Source: Candidatus Thorarchaeota archaeon (lineage in GTDB: Archaea > Asgardarchaeota > Thorarchaeia > Thorarchaeales > Thorarchaeaceae). Taken from it: 46,596 bases of DNA. Both the position numbers and the translations under genes were made by a program. Position 1 is the first letter of the stretch. Each line of letters opens with the position of its first letter. Location: the NCBI GenBank assembly GCA_016933575.1, contig JAFGAR010000152.1:1-46596 (forward strand), in the 5' to 3' direction. The notes beneath the pieces are model-generated. The model had not been told where the DNA came from and searched no databases. It worked only from the letters and a program-made list of their open reading frames with translations. This document shows positions 6,310 through 14,244 of the stretch, piece after piece.

Positions 6310-7497
6310 TTATAGATTCTTTACAAAGTTCTTGCCAAAATCAATGCATCTCATGGAGGCTTCTTTATCGGGATTCCAAAGTTCACGGATTCCTTCACCG
6401 ATGATTCTGAAACCACCTTCCTCTAGTTTCTCATTGATCATTTTCACACCCTCTCCAGACCATCCATAGGAACCAAAGGCTGAAGCAAATTTTCCCTTGA
6501 ACTCCAGGCCTCGAATCTCCTCAAGAATACCTGCGACTGAGGAAAGTATACCCCTGCCAATAGTGGAAGAGCCTACAAGAATTGCTTTCGATTTAAAGAC
6601 CTCAGTGATGATATCATTCTTGTCAGATCTTGCTGAATTGAATAGTTTGACAACTATCTTCTTGTCAGCAGACTTAATCCCTTCAGCTATAGCTTCAGCC
6701 ATTCTTCTAGTACTATCCCACATAGTATCATAGATGATTGTGATCCGATTCTCTTGATATTTATCTGCCCACTCCATGTATTTGTTGACAATTTGCAGTG
6801 GATTATCGCGCCATATTACGCCATGACTAGTACAGATATAGTCTACAGGAAGTTTGAATCCTATAACCTCTTCGATCTTCTTAGTCACTAGTTTGCTAAA
6901 GGGAGTAAGAATGTTAGCATAGTATTTGATACACTCCTCGAAAAGTTCGCATTGGTCTACTAGATCATTATACATGTTTTCTGAAGCAAAATGTTGGCCA
7001 AAAGCATCATTGGAAAAGAGGATGTTTTCTCCAGTCAGATAACAAAACATACTATCTGGCCAATGAAGCATAGGAGCACTTACAAACACAAGTTCTCTTG
7101 AACCAAGACTCAGTTTATCACCAGTCTTGACAATGTGGAAGTTCCAATCCTTGTGATAATATCCCTTGAGTATCTTCTTTGCTTGAGCTGTACAATAGAT
7201 GGGTGTGTCCGGAATGGCCTCCATTAACAATGGCAATGCTCCACTATGGTCTGGTTCTGAATGATTGACAACTATGTAATCTATTTCATCTAACGGAATA
7301 ATCTCAGAGAGTCTGTCAACAAATTCTTTGCTAAAGGGTGTCCAAACTGTGTCTACCAAAGCCGTTTTCTCATCCTTAATCAAATAGGAATTATAGGTTG
7401 AGCCTTTATGGGTTGAATATTCCTCGCCATGGAACTTTCGTAGTTCCCAGTCAATCTTACCAACCCAGAATACATTATTTCTGATTTCAAAACTCAT
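6310..7497 (-). CDS. fprA: Type A flavodiiron protein (F420H2 oxidase / FprA)
   Basis: A 395-aa flavodiiron protein: an MBL-fold diiron domain (about 1-248) joined to a flavodoxin domain (252-395). Diiron ligands are visible in HSEPDHSG (H79, E81, D83, H84), HWPDS (H146), SNDAFGQH (D165) and SHGVIW (H226). The FMN loop is TMWDSTRRMA. In methanogens and other archaea FprA reduces oxygen to water with F420H2; in other anaerobes relatives use rubredoxin and may reduce NO. No partner gene is adjacent. The ATG is preceded by GGAGAGAAGAA. It is enclosed by repeat copies 6 and 7, so an oxygen-defence gene sits within the repeat array. Confidence 0.93.
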   Translation of the reverse strand: MSFEIRNNVFWVGKIDWELRKFHGEEYSTHKGSTYNSYLIKDEKTALVDTVWTPFSKEFVDRLSEIIPLDEIDYIVVNHSEPDHSGALPLLMEAIPDTPIYCTAQAKKILKGYYHKDWNFHIVKTGDKLSLGSRELVFVSAPMLHWPDSMFCYLTGENILFSNDAFGQHFASENMYNDLVDQCELFEECIKYYANILTPFSKLVTKKIEEVIGFKLPVDYICTSHGVIWRDNPLQIVNKYMEWADKYQENRITIIYDTMWDSTRRMAEAIAEGIKSADKKIVVKLFNSARSDKNDIITEVFKSKAILVGSSTIGRGILSSVAGILEEIRGLEFKGKFASAFGSYGWSGEGVKMINEKLEEGGFRIIGEGIRELWNPDKEASMRCIDFGKNFVKNL

Positions 7498-7613
7498 TTC
7501 TCTTCTCTCCGTCCCTAATCTATAGCTGTATTTGCTATTTAGTGCTTTAGATGTAACTTCTTTGAGAGAATTGTTCTAATCAGAATGAAAATCTCAGATG
7601 GACTTGGGGTATA

Positions 7614-7685
7614 GGCTGACGGGGTCAGGTATTCAGGGGAACTTTCCCAGTACCTGTATTTTGTTAAGCCACCCTTTTCTTTTTC
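7614..7685 (+). repeat. Structured repeat, copy 7 (short form)
   Basis: GGCTGAC (7614-7620) and GTTAAGCC (7663-7670) are the outer boxes, CAGGTA and TACCTG the inner stem, and GGGGAACTTTCCC the tip. The T-rich tail runs directly into the stop codon of the leftward gene at 7684, so the repeat abuts a coding end. The R box carries an A where other copies have G (GTTAAGC), still fitting GTTRRRY. Confidence 0.75.
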
Positions 7686-8490
7686 ATTTGGTGAAGAAAT
7701 CTTGGAGTTCATCAAGAAGATTTCGCAGATCGAGACTTAGATCATAATAAGAACCATATTTCCATTCAAATCCCCACTTTCTCAGACTAGTTTCAATCCG
7801 TTTTCCTCTAATGAGTATATCACCTAGGAAGTTAGGTTTAATGAAAATGGACGACCATGTATGTTGTAAATCGAATTGGTTCGCTGGTATCTCTCTGAAC
7901 TCTTCAATGGCTGTGTATATTGACTTCAACATTGATACACTAAGGTACCATTCTGGAGAGATACAATCCTCTAATGCTCCTTCAAAGAAATCAAGATACA
8001 ATAACCTTGCTGTACAATTTGGGTAAATGAGCAACACGGTAATTTTTTGGGCTTCTCTCTCCTCACAATAATTTCCATGAAACTTTAAGGAAACCGCAGC
8101 ACACGGCAGATTCTCAGGAATGCGGGAGTTATGCCACTCTTTCAATAACTGACTGTAGCCCTCTCTTAGCTCCTGTATGGTTAGATCAGGCTCATCGTTA
8201 AAGAGTGGAAGTGGTATCGTTCTGATTGGATGCCAATAATTATCGTAGAGGACCTGTCCGGCCGTTGATCCTGGACAATTGAATCTGCCTGACAGATCCT
8301 CTCTTCTATGTTCCTTCGCAATCTCAAGGAAGATAGGGGTATAAGCATCCACAGGAAATTCACCACAAATCGTTCCTACAAGTCTAATACTACCCGGCAC
8401 TACAACCTTCTCGAAATCTATGAGATTTCTCAAATGACCCCAAATCAGTTGGAACTGAGGCGTAGTGACATCTGCCTGCGTGCTCATCAT
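7684..8490 (-). CDS. Hypothetical protein downstream of glutamate dehydrogenase
   Basis: A 268-aa soluble protein that I do not recognise. It has no signal peptide or membrane segment. The central part (GRFNCPGSTAGQVLYDNYWHP, LKFHGNYCEEREAQKITVLLIYPN) mixes strands and helices. Cysteines are few and not arranged as a zinc site. It starts two bases after the gdhA stop with tandem ATG codons (8488 and 8485), so it is almost certainly cotranscribed with gdhA. Its C-terminus (LDELQDFFTK) ends inside the tail of repeat copy 7. A role with gdhA is inferred from position only. Confidence 0.7.
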   Translation of the reverse strand: MMSTQADVTTPQFQLIWGHLRNLIDFEKVVVPGSIRLVGTICGEFPVDAYTPIFLEIAKEHRREDLSGRFNCPGSTAGQVLYDNYWHPIRTIPLPLFNDEPDLTIQELREGYSQLLKEWHNSRIPENLPCAAVSLKFHGNYCEEREAQKITVLLIYPNCTARLLYLDFFEGALEDCISPEWYLSVSMLKSIYTAIEEFREIPANQFDLQHTWSSIFIKPNFLGDILIRGKRIETSLRKWGFEWKYGSYYDLSLDLRNLLDELQDFFTK

Positions 8491-8492
8491 GT

Positions 8493-9707
8493 TTAATTAC
8501 GGCCTTTGCTCTTTTTCTCCATGGCATCCATTATTCGTTGCTGTGCAATCTCTAATGCTACTTGTCTTGGTGTGAGTTTTCTATTAATAGCATCATTAAT
8601 TACACGTTCAGTGTTTTTCTTGATCTTTGTTTCAATCATAGAGAATGCCTCTTCCTCTGTTCCATTCTTATACTCAACATAGGATCCAATCACACCTCCC
8701 GCATTAGCTAGGAAGTCAGGTATGATGATGACATTGTTTTCGAAGAGGTATCTTTCTGCTATCGGGGTAGTTGCATTGTTAGCTCCCTCAACTATCATCT
8801 TTGCTTTGATTGTCTGGCATGTTCCCTCATTTATGACATTTCCAACAGCACATGGAACAAAGATATCGCAATCAAGACCCAAGATAGCATCTCTTGCAAG
8901 GACAGCTCCTTGTTTACAATTTTTGACTGACATTCTTTCACTTGTTGCATATGCAAATGATTCTGCTAAATCGATATCTATGCCCTCCTTATTGTAGATA
9001 GTTCCCCAGTAATCGTTAAGCGCGATAATCTTGGCTCCCTTATTGCTCAGAAACTTTGCAATCCATAGACCTACATTTCCAAAGCCTTGGATGACAACTC
9101 TGGCATCTGCTAAGTCCTTTGGTAGGTCTATCAAGTCTCCAATCATCTCGTATGATTTCTCCAAAGAAACACCCACACCAAATCCCGTTGTACCGAGCTC
9201 ATGCGGGATACCACCAAGCTTCGCAGGTTTTCCAGTTGCGGCCTGACGATCGCCAATAGTTTCGACAAATGCATCAATCTCTTTTTCGCCTACATTCATA
9301 TCGGGGGCAGCAACATAACGTGTGGGTACTGATGGTGCAATTTTTTCAGCAAATGCTCTGATATATTGCAATTTATCAATTGCATAGGGGTCAGCTCGAA
9401 TTCCTGATTTTGCTCCCCCAAAGGGTATATCAGCTAGTGCACACTTCCAGGTCATTGCACGTGCGAGGCCAAAGACCTCTAAGGGTGTAACATTGGATGA
9501 GATTCTAATTCCTCCCTTGCCAGGACCAAGAGCAGTGTTATCAATGACAAGGAATCCCTGCATCCCAGTATTGGGATCATAGACTTGTATGACCTCTTCA
9601 GGGCCCCATGAGTCCAGAAATGATGAAACATTCACTTGATCAAGTACTTCTATGACATGTTTAGTACTTAGTACAGTTTTGCCATCCATTGCTGACATAA
9701 GTATCAC
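8493..9707 (-). CDS. gdhA: Glutamate dehydrogenase (Glu/Leu/Phe/Val dehydrogenase family)
   Basis: A hexameric NAD(P)-dependent glutamate dehydrogenase of about 404 aa that interconverts glutamate and 2-oxoglutarate plus ammonia. The substrate half has GPGKGGIRIS, the catalytic lysine region IPFGGAKSGIRADP, and VAAPDMNVGEKEID. The Rossmann half has VVIQGFGNVG, and NATTPIAERYL and PDFLANAGGV follow. The first codon is GTG 9705-9707; ATG at 9698 (MSAMDGK) is an alternative. A TATA sequence (TTTATATTATA, about 9727-9737) sits so close that the mRNA is probably leaderless. The gene is divergent from the Lrp-like regulator at 10014, a likely controller. Confidence 0.95.
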   Translation of the reverse strand: MILMSAMDGKTVLSTKHVIEVLDQVNVSSFLDSWGPEEVIQVYDPNTGMQGFLVIDNTALGPGKGGIRISSNVTPLEVFGLARAMTWKCALADIPFGGAKSGIRADPYAIDKLQYIRAFAEKIAPSVPTRYVAAPDMNVGEKEIDAFVETIGDRQAATGKPAKLGGIPHELGTTGFGVGVSLEKSYEMIGDLIDLPKDLADARVVIQGFGNVGLWIAKFLSNKGAKIIALNDYWGTIYNKEGIDIDLAESFAYATSERMSVKNCKQGAVLARDAILGLDCDIFVPCAVGNVINEGTCQTIKAKMIVEGANNATTPIAERYLFENNVIIIPDFLANAGGVIGSYVEYKNGTEEEAFSMIETKIKKNTERVINDAINRKLTPRQVALEIAQQRIMDAMEKKSKGRN

Positions 9708-9726
9708 TTAAGTATTCCAGAAACGA

Positions 9727-9949
9727 ATATAATATAAACATAATGCATTAGGAATAAATAAAAATACCAATTAATAACACTAATACTTCATTTAATGGTA
9801 TTTTCTAACAATTATTCAGTCTCAAGGAAGGAAAAAGTGGCTTAGAATGCATTAATTTCACTATTATCTACTATTTCCTAAACTGAACTAATGTATTCTT
9901 AATATTACCATAATTGCCATCAAATTTATATATTGATAGGCAATTATGG
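9727..9949 (+). promoter_or_regulatory. Divergent control region between gdhA and its neighbour regulator
   Basis: A perfect 11-base inverted repeat, CCATAATTGCC (9908-9918) and GGCAATTATGG (9939-9949), brackets the TATA box TTTATATA (about 9925-9932) of the rightward gene. A looser dyad (AAAATACC with GGTATTTT, about 9763-9802) lies nearer gdhA, next to its own TATA box (9727-9737). Such dyads are typical Lrp-type operator sites. Binding by the adjacent regulator is inferred. Confidence 0.6.
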
Positions 9950-10013
9950 GACAAGGATTATTCATTATTGTAAAATATTAGCTATATGGATATTCAATAA
10001 TCCGAGGTACGAC

Positions 10014-11084
10014 ATGATGAAAGAACTATTGAGTGATCCTCTCAATATCGATATTCTAAGACTTGCATGTTCAGGTCAAGGTGTAGATGTAAATATCAGT
10101 GAATTATCCACCCTGCTAGGAAAACACAGAAATACCATTCAATCAAGATTTGAAAGCCTTATACAACATGAAATAATAGATCACCCTTTCCTTCCTTTTC
10201 AATGGATAATGAATGAACTTCCACTTTTTGTCATTGAAAAGATTAATCTGCCTCGTAATGCCAAAACAAATCTATGGATTGAACTCGATCCGAATATCCT
10301 TGCAGCGTTTTTCGTAAAAGAGGAAGAGTACAATACCCTAATGATTGAACTGCATCAGGACATCTATAATTATCAAGTATGGAAAGAAAGAATCATTGGT
10401 GAAAACCAGATATTATTAAAGGATGGGTTTGATCATATTCCCTCTGAACCATATTATTTGAGTACTAAGGCCATTATAAAAAATCGACCTGAATCAGCCT
10501 TCGATGATTTCAAAGATAATTTTCATCGAGGATATCATCCAAAAGTCAATGGACTAAATCTGGATGATATTGCTATAGACCTTCTAGAAGCCCTTCTCTC
10601 TGGAAAAGGCATCCACATTAATCCAAATAGTCTAGCAAAATCACTCAATGTCCATCGAAAGACAATACAACGTCGACTTGAGATGTTGCTGGATGAGAAG
10701 ATAGTACTTCCGCCAACCTGTCGTTTTCCAAGGATATGGACACCTCCTGATTATTTTCTGGTCATATCTTTGCTTGAAATTCGAAAAAACAAAAACAGAA
10801 TTGCGAAGCTACTTACCGATGATTCTCATATCACTATGCTATTCAAGGCAAATGTGGGTCGATATAACCTACTTTCATTCAACAGTTTCTACAGAATGGA
10901 TGACTACCTAGCATGGGAAGAAGAGTATGATCAGAGATTTCCTGATACTTTTGGGGCAGTGAAAAACTTCTACCTTTCTCCAGCTATGACATTTGCAATA
11001 AATCAACAATACGTATCCTTAGAGTACCTTAATGCACTAAAAGAAAAAGTTAGAGGAAAGGAACTCATGAAGACTATGCAGTAG
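10014..11084 (+). CDS. Double-HTH Lrp/AsnC-like transcription regulator
   Basis: About 357 aa from ATG 10014, built as two copies of a winged/HTH plus effector-like unit. HTH 1 lies near residues 5-55 (NIDILRLACSGQGVDVNISE, LSTLLGKHRNTIQSR). HTH 2 lies near 180-235 (DDIAIDLLEALLSGKGIHIN, SLAKSLNVHRKTIQRRLEML). Each is followed by a RAM-like segment containing YNxxxWEExx-type wording (YNYQVWKERI, MDDYLAWEEEY). A TTG start at 9933 would sit on the TATA box, so 10014 is preferred. Divergence from gdhA and the dyads at 9908-9949 suggest autoregulation and control of gdhA in response to amino acids or nitrogen. Confidence 0.8.
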   Translation: MMKELLSDPLNIDILRLACSGQGVDVNISELSTLLGKHRNTIQSRFESLIQHEIIDHPFLPFQWIMNELPLFVIEKINLPRNAKTNLWIELDPNILAAFFVKEEEYNTLMIELHQDIYNYQVWKERIIGENQILLKDGFDHIPSEPYYLSTKAIIKNRPESAFDDFKDNFHRGYHPKVNGLNLDDIAIDLLEALLSGKGIHINPNSLAKSLNVHRKTIQRRLEMLLDEKIVLPPTCRFPRIWTPPDYFLVISLLEIRKNKNRIAKLLTDDSHITMLFKANVGRYNLLSFNSFYRMDDYLAWEEEYDQRFPDTFGAVKNFYLSPAMTFAINQQYVSLEYLNALKEKVRGKELMKTMQ

Positions 11085-11102
11085 TCAGTGGATAGAAGCA
11101 GA

Positions 11103-11166
11103 GGCTGACGGGATTAGGTATTCAGGGGTACTTTCCCATACCTGTCTTGTTGCGCCACCGTTTTTT
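11103..11166 (+). repeat. Structured repeat, copy 8 (short form, last in window)
   Basis: GGCTGAC (11103-11109), AGGTA/TACCT arms, the tip GGGGTACTTTCCC, and GTTGCGCC (11149-11156) make up this slightly degenerate copy. The outer box carries a C (GTTGCGC), so it no longer fits GTTRRRY exactly. The T tail is TTTTTT. No further copies occur to the right. Confidence 0.68.
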
Positions 11167-11314
11167 CCCATCTTGTATTTTGTAATTCTAGAAACATATG
11201 TATTCATTATCAATCCATGAATTTTCCTATGATTCTTAATTATCCCAAATATAGTATTATTGCAAAGTAGGCATTTTCCTCCAAAAATGATTTTATAAAC
11301 TCACGAAAATAACT

Positions 11315-11920
11315 ATGGTTATGTCTATACCATCGAGTACTGCAGTAAAAAGAGAACTATCACCAGACCAAAGTGAAGAACTGCTTAGAGTATTGAAAAA
11401 CCGTTTTGAAAAAAACATGAACCGACATAAGGGTCTTGAATGGGCAAAAATACAAGCAAAGCTGGAAGCTAATAGCGAAAGAATTTGGTCATTGAATGAA
11501 ATGGAAAGAACTGGCGGCGAACCAGATGTTGTAGACCATGATAAAAAGACAGGTGAATACATTTTTTATGATTGTTCAGCGCAGAGTCCCGAAGGTCGCA
11601 GAAATGTTTGTTACGACCGTGAAGGACAGGAAGCGAGGGAAAAGAAAGGAATTCATCCAGCAGGTAACGCTATTGATATGGCAGCTGCCATGGGCATCGA
11701 GCTTTTGACAGAAGAACAATATCGAGAACTACAGAAGCTTGGAAAATTCGATACGACGACATCGAGTTGGGTGAAAACACCTCCTGGTATTAGAAAACTC
11801 GGCGGCGCTATCTTTGCCGATTACCGCTATGGCAATGTCTTCGTGTATCATAACAGTGCACCTTCTTTCTATAGTGTTAGGGCGTTCCGTGGTTTGCTGA
11901 GGGTGCCAAACAGCTACTGA
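11315..11920 (+). CDS. DUF4256 family protein
   Basis: A 201-aa (ATG 11315) or 199-aa (ATG 11321) protein matching the DUF4256 pattern: LEWAKIQAKL, MERTGGEPDVV, YIFYDCSAQSPEGRRNVCYD, GNAIDMAAAMGIELLTEEQY, and SSWVKTPPGIRKLGGAIFAD. The biochemical role of the family is unknown. The family is known to me mainly from bacteria, so gene transfer is plausible. A TATA box (TTTTATAAAC, about 11291-11300) lies roughly 25 bases before the ATG at 11321, which fits a leaderless mRNA. It directly follows the last repeat copy, and a TIR element begins six bases after its stop. Confidence 0.85.
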   Translation: MVMSIPSSTAVKRELSPDQSEELLRVLKNRFEKNMNRHKGLEWAKIQAKLEANSERIWSLNEMERTGGEPDVVDHDKKTGEYIFYDCSAQSPEGRRNVCYDREGQEAREKKGIHPAGNAIDMAAAMGIELLTEEQYRELQKLGKFDTTTSSWVKTPPGIRKLGGAIFADYRYGNVFVYHNSAPSFYSVRAFRGLLRVPNSY

Positions 11921-11925
11921 AATAC

Positions 11926-12095
11926 TGGACAAAGTTGGACATCTCTTAGATATTTACTGAACCATTCTTATAGGTCTTTAAATACAACAGTCCAGAGATA
12001 GGATCGTGAGGTTGTCCTGACACGCATCTGACCTCACAGAGTCGTTCCCACTGCCGTTTCTGGGAGGACATCACTCTGGTGTCCAAGATTGTCCA
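11926..12095 (+). mobile_element. 170-bp TIR element, copy B (MITE-like)
   Basis: The terminal inverted repeats TGGACAAAGTTGGACA (11926-11941) and TGTCCAAGATTGTCCA (12080-12095) match at about 14 of 16 positions. The element is the inverse of copy A at 5083-5253. Inside are a TATA-like TCTTTAAATAC and a hairpin GTGAGGT/ACCTCAC, both kept in copy A. Homology continues for about a dozen bases past each TIR, so the true boundary may be slightly outside. There is no open frame of note. Confidence 0.65.
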
Positions 12096-12188
12096 ATTTA
12101 CAATGAACGGTGTAACCTTCGACTTTGACTATCGATAGGTCTTAAACCTGACAGAGTTTGGATATGAACCAAGTGGCTGGATGCAGGA

Positions 12189-12335
12189 ATGACAAAGCAC
12201 AGCGCAGTTGCAATTCTTTTAGTACTAGTAGGACTTGTATCTCTCTTAGACGAGCTATGGATGTTCGGTTTGCCAATAGGGCATATACATCCGGATCTTA
12301 GCGAATGCTTAACCACTGGTTTTTGGCTACATTAA
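12189..12335 (+). CDS. Possible 48-aa membrane peptide
   Basis: A small frame starting at ATG 12189 with one hydrophobic segment (AVAILLVLVGLVSLL) followed by a charged and aromatic tail ending at TAA 12333. Predicted topology is a single membrane span. The upstream region lacks a clear ribosome site. It lies between TIR element B and a broken membrane gene, so it could also be a remnant of a larger gene. Weakly supported. Confidence 0.3.
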   Translation: MTKHSAVAILLVLVGLVSLLDELWMFGLPIGHIHPDLSECLTTGFWLH

Positions 12336-12355
12336 GACCGATTGAGTCAGATATC

Positions 12356-12759
12356 TTATACACAACAAGGGTTGAAATTCCAAATGGAATAACTACCAGA
12401 TAAAATCCCAATGTTTTCAACAGGAATTTGGGTATAATGCAATAAGGCAACTGAACCAACCAGTCCCATAGTTAATATGACAAAACTGATCAGGGTATCT
12501 ATTGCTGTATAGATGCATCCCAATCTCAAGATGATACTATCTTTACGAACTGTCCAATTGTAGAGCAATCCTAATACTATAACGACACTCAGTTCTGACC
12601 ACAGTGTTGGTAAAAATGCCGCCTCGCAAGAGTTGCATAAATTGAAATTATTAACATCAGAACTCCAATAGTTCCGAGAATTGCATTGTTTTTCCTATCC
12701 CTCTTTTTGAGAGTTATTCCTTCTAGAGGTTCAATGAATTCCGCCATGCCACTCTCCAT
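12356..12759 (-). pseudogene. Frameshifted small membrane protein gene
   Basis: Two minus-strand frames join into one protein of about 130 aa. The first part (MESGMAEFIEP, then LGTIGVLMLIISIYATLA) stops near 12600 after a one-base shift around 12625. The second frame continues with EAAFLPTLWSELSVVIVLGL, a loop, then two more hydrophobic segments to NPCCV at 12356. Together they would give about four membrane spans. The ATG at 12759 lies one base after the hydrolase stop, tight operon spacing that supports the combined gene. This is either a genuine pseudogene or a sequencing error. The family is unknown. Confidence 0.6.
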
Positions 12760-12760
12760 T

Positions 12761-13621
12761 TCATGAATCTCCAATGTTGATGATATTGCTAGGCAGTTTA
12801 ACCTCGCTATCGATAATGTCACCAACAATTTTCCAAAAGTAGAGTGGATTCTCTGTATGAAGTCCATGTCCTGCATTGGGAATAAAGAGCATTGGCATCT
12901 TTGCATCTCTTACAAGTTTCTCAGATGATAGTAGTCCCTTATTCTTCTCTCCGTAAATGAAATAGCAGTCAAAATCACAATGGGTCAATAACCTATTGAG
13001 CAAGTCACCCTTGACAGAAATAGGTGCCAGGTCCCTGCTAGACGCCCATATTGTGAATGGTCCTGCCTCTCGAAACGATGTTACAAAGTCAATCATATGT
13101 TCCTCTTCAGAATCACCTAGTATTTTGTTACAGATTTCATCAAATTTCTGTTCGAACTCTGTACGTGTCATATTTGCAAATAGGGATGAAAAGAAGGCAT
13201 CTCCTGCATCGAGGTTTCCTTCCAGATAAAATAGCCCTCTAATCTTCAAGTTGCCTCTGTTTTGTTTCTGTAAAAGTTCAATCAGTGATATCGCAATTGC
13301 TCCTCCCATCGAGTGTGCAAGTATTGAGAGATCTTCAACATGTTCTCTCTCAAGTAGTGTAACAAGGTACTTTGCCTGTTCTTTCATCGTGTATGCTTCA
13401 GTTTTGCCACTCTTGGATGAGTCACCATGTCCTAGCAGATCAGGGACAATCCAAGAGAATCTATCAAGTGAATATGTAGTGAAATGTTTGAGGAACCACT
13501 TGCGACTATCTCCCAATCCATGAATATAGAGGTTCATAATTGGTTGCGCTGGGTTCGTGTAGGTGTAATATACCATCGTTCCGTACTCGGTCTCAAGATT
13601 CTTTGTCATCAATCCAATCAT
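12761..13621 (-). CDS. Alpha/beta-hydrolase fold enzyme
   Basis: A 286-aa soluble alpha/beta hydrolase. The oxyanion region is LYIHGLGDSRKWF. The nucleophile elbow is ILAHSMGGAIA (Ser near residue 104). DCDFYCFIYGEK-like wording carries the late acidic region, and NAGHGLHTENP the catalytic His. PDLLGHGDSSKSG is typical of esterase/lipase-like members. The physiological substrate is not evident; monoacylglycerol or ester hydrolysis are common for such sequences. Starts at ATG 13621 or 13609. The next gene downstream (12759) is a broken membrane protein that was probably its operon partner. Confidence 0.85.
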   Translation of the reverse strand: MIGLMTKNLETEYGTMVYYTYTNPAQPIMNLYIHGLGDSRKWFLKHFTTYSLDRFSWIVPDLLGHGDSSKSGKTEAYTMKEQAKYLVTLLEREHVEDLSILAHSMGGAIAISLIELLQKQNRGNLKIRGLFYLEGNLDAGDAFFSSLFANMTRTEFEQKFDEICNKILGDSEEEHMIDFVTSFREAGPFTIWASSRDLAPISVKGDLLNRLLTHCDFDCYFIYGEKNKGLLSSEKLVRDAKMPMLFIPNAGHGLHTENPLYFWKIVGDIIDSEVKLPSNIINIGDS

Positions 13622-13729
13622 AACATAGTGCGCATAGCTTACGAGCCAATTGGCTTTTTCTCTCCGAGATATCTAATAGCCCTCTTTATATTGTCCCTAC
13701 TTAGATAGTTTCAACTGGTCTTATCACTT

Positions 13730-14088
13730 ATGACAAATCTAATTGATGGAATATCCAGAATTGAGGTACCTACACCATTTCCTGTAGGTAGTGTCAATTG
13801 CTACTTGATACTGGTCCAAAGACCTCTGCCCAGAATCTTTGGCACTCATATGCAAGTGAGTCTCTAAGAGGCTTCATTTTTGATAAATTCATTATTAATT
13901 CCGATATCATTAGAGAATCTACGGATCTCCACATTCAGTTCATTAACGTGCTTAATAATTTCAAACTTGAAGAGCGAGAATCTCCCGGGGATGGATGTCT
14001 CTATCAAATCATCGATAATGATTGGCAAGGAATATGTCTAGTAAAGGATGACATTCCTATTCATTTCTACGTTGTAAAAAGGCAATAA
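13730..14088 (+). pseudogene. Remnant of a metallo-beta-lactamase-fold gene
   Basis: ATG 13730 opens with IEVPTPFPVGSVNCYLI, the standard N-terminus of MBL-fold hydrolases. The frame then ends after about 45 codons. From 13798 a different frame reads LLDTGPKTSAQ, the segment that normally follows about ten residues later. The metal-binding HxHxDH region is absent. The rest of the second frame (to 14088) may hold a degenerate C-terminus. A deletion with a frame change best explains this. The alternative, a short 96-aa gene at 13798-14088 from TTG, seems less likely. Confidence 0.5.
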
Positions 14089-14244
14089 AAAACTTTGATT
14101 TATTAAAGTAGAAATTACAGATGCATGTATTGGAGGAATCTTTCTTTATCTCTATGCACTGAACTGCAGGATGACATACCTATTAGGGACAGTATATGAA
14201 AGAAATCTTATATATCGTGCTCTTTCAGGCCTTGTTGATTAACT

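Noticed and set aside
743..11166. Integrase gene for the repeat array
   Set aside because: No tyrosine or serine recombinase signature in any frame of this window; it must lie outside if it exists.
12098..12316. 72-codon minus strand frame next to TIR element B
   Set aside because: Antisense to the possible 48-aa membrane peptide and without recognisable features.
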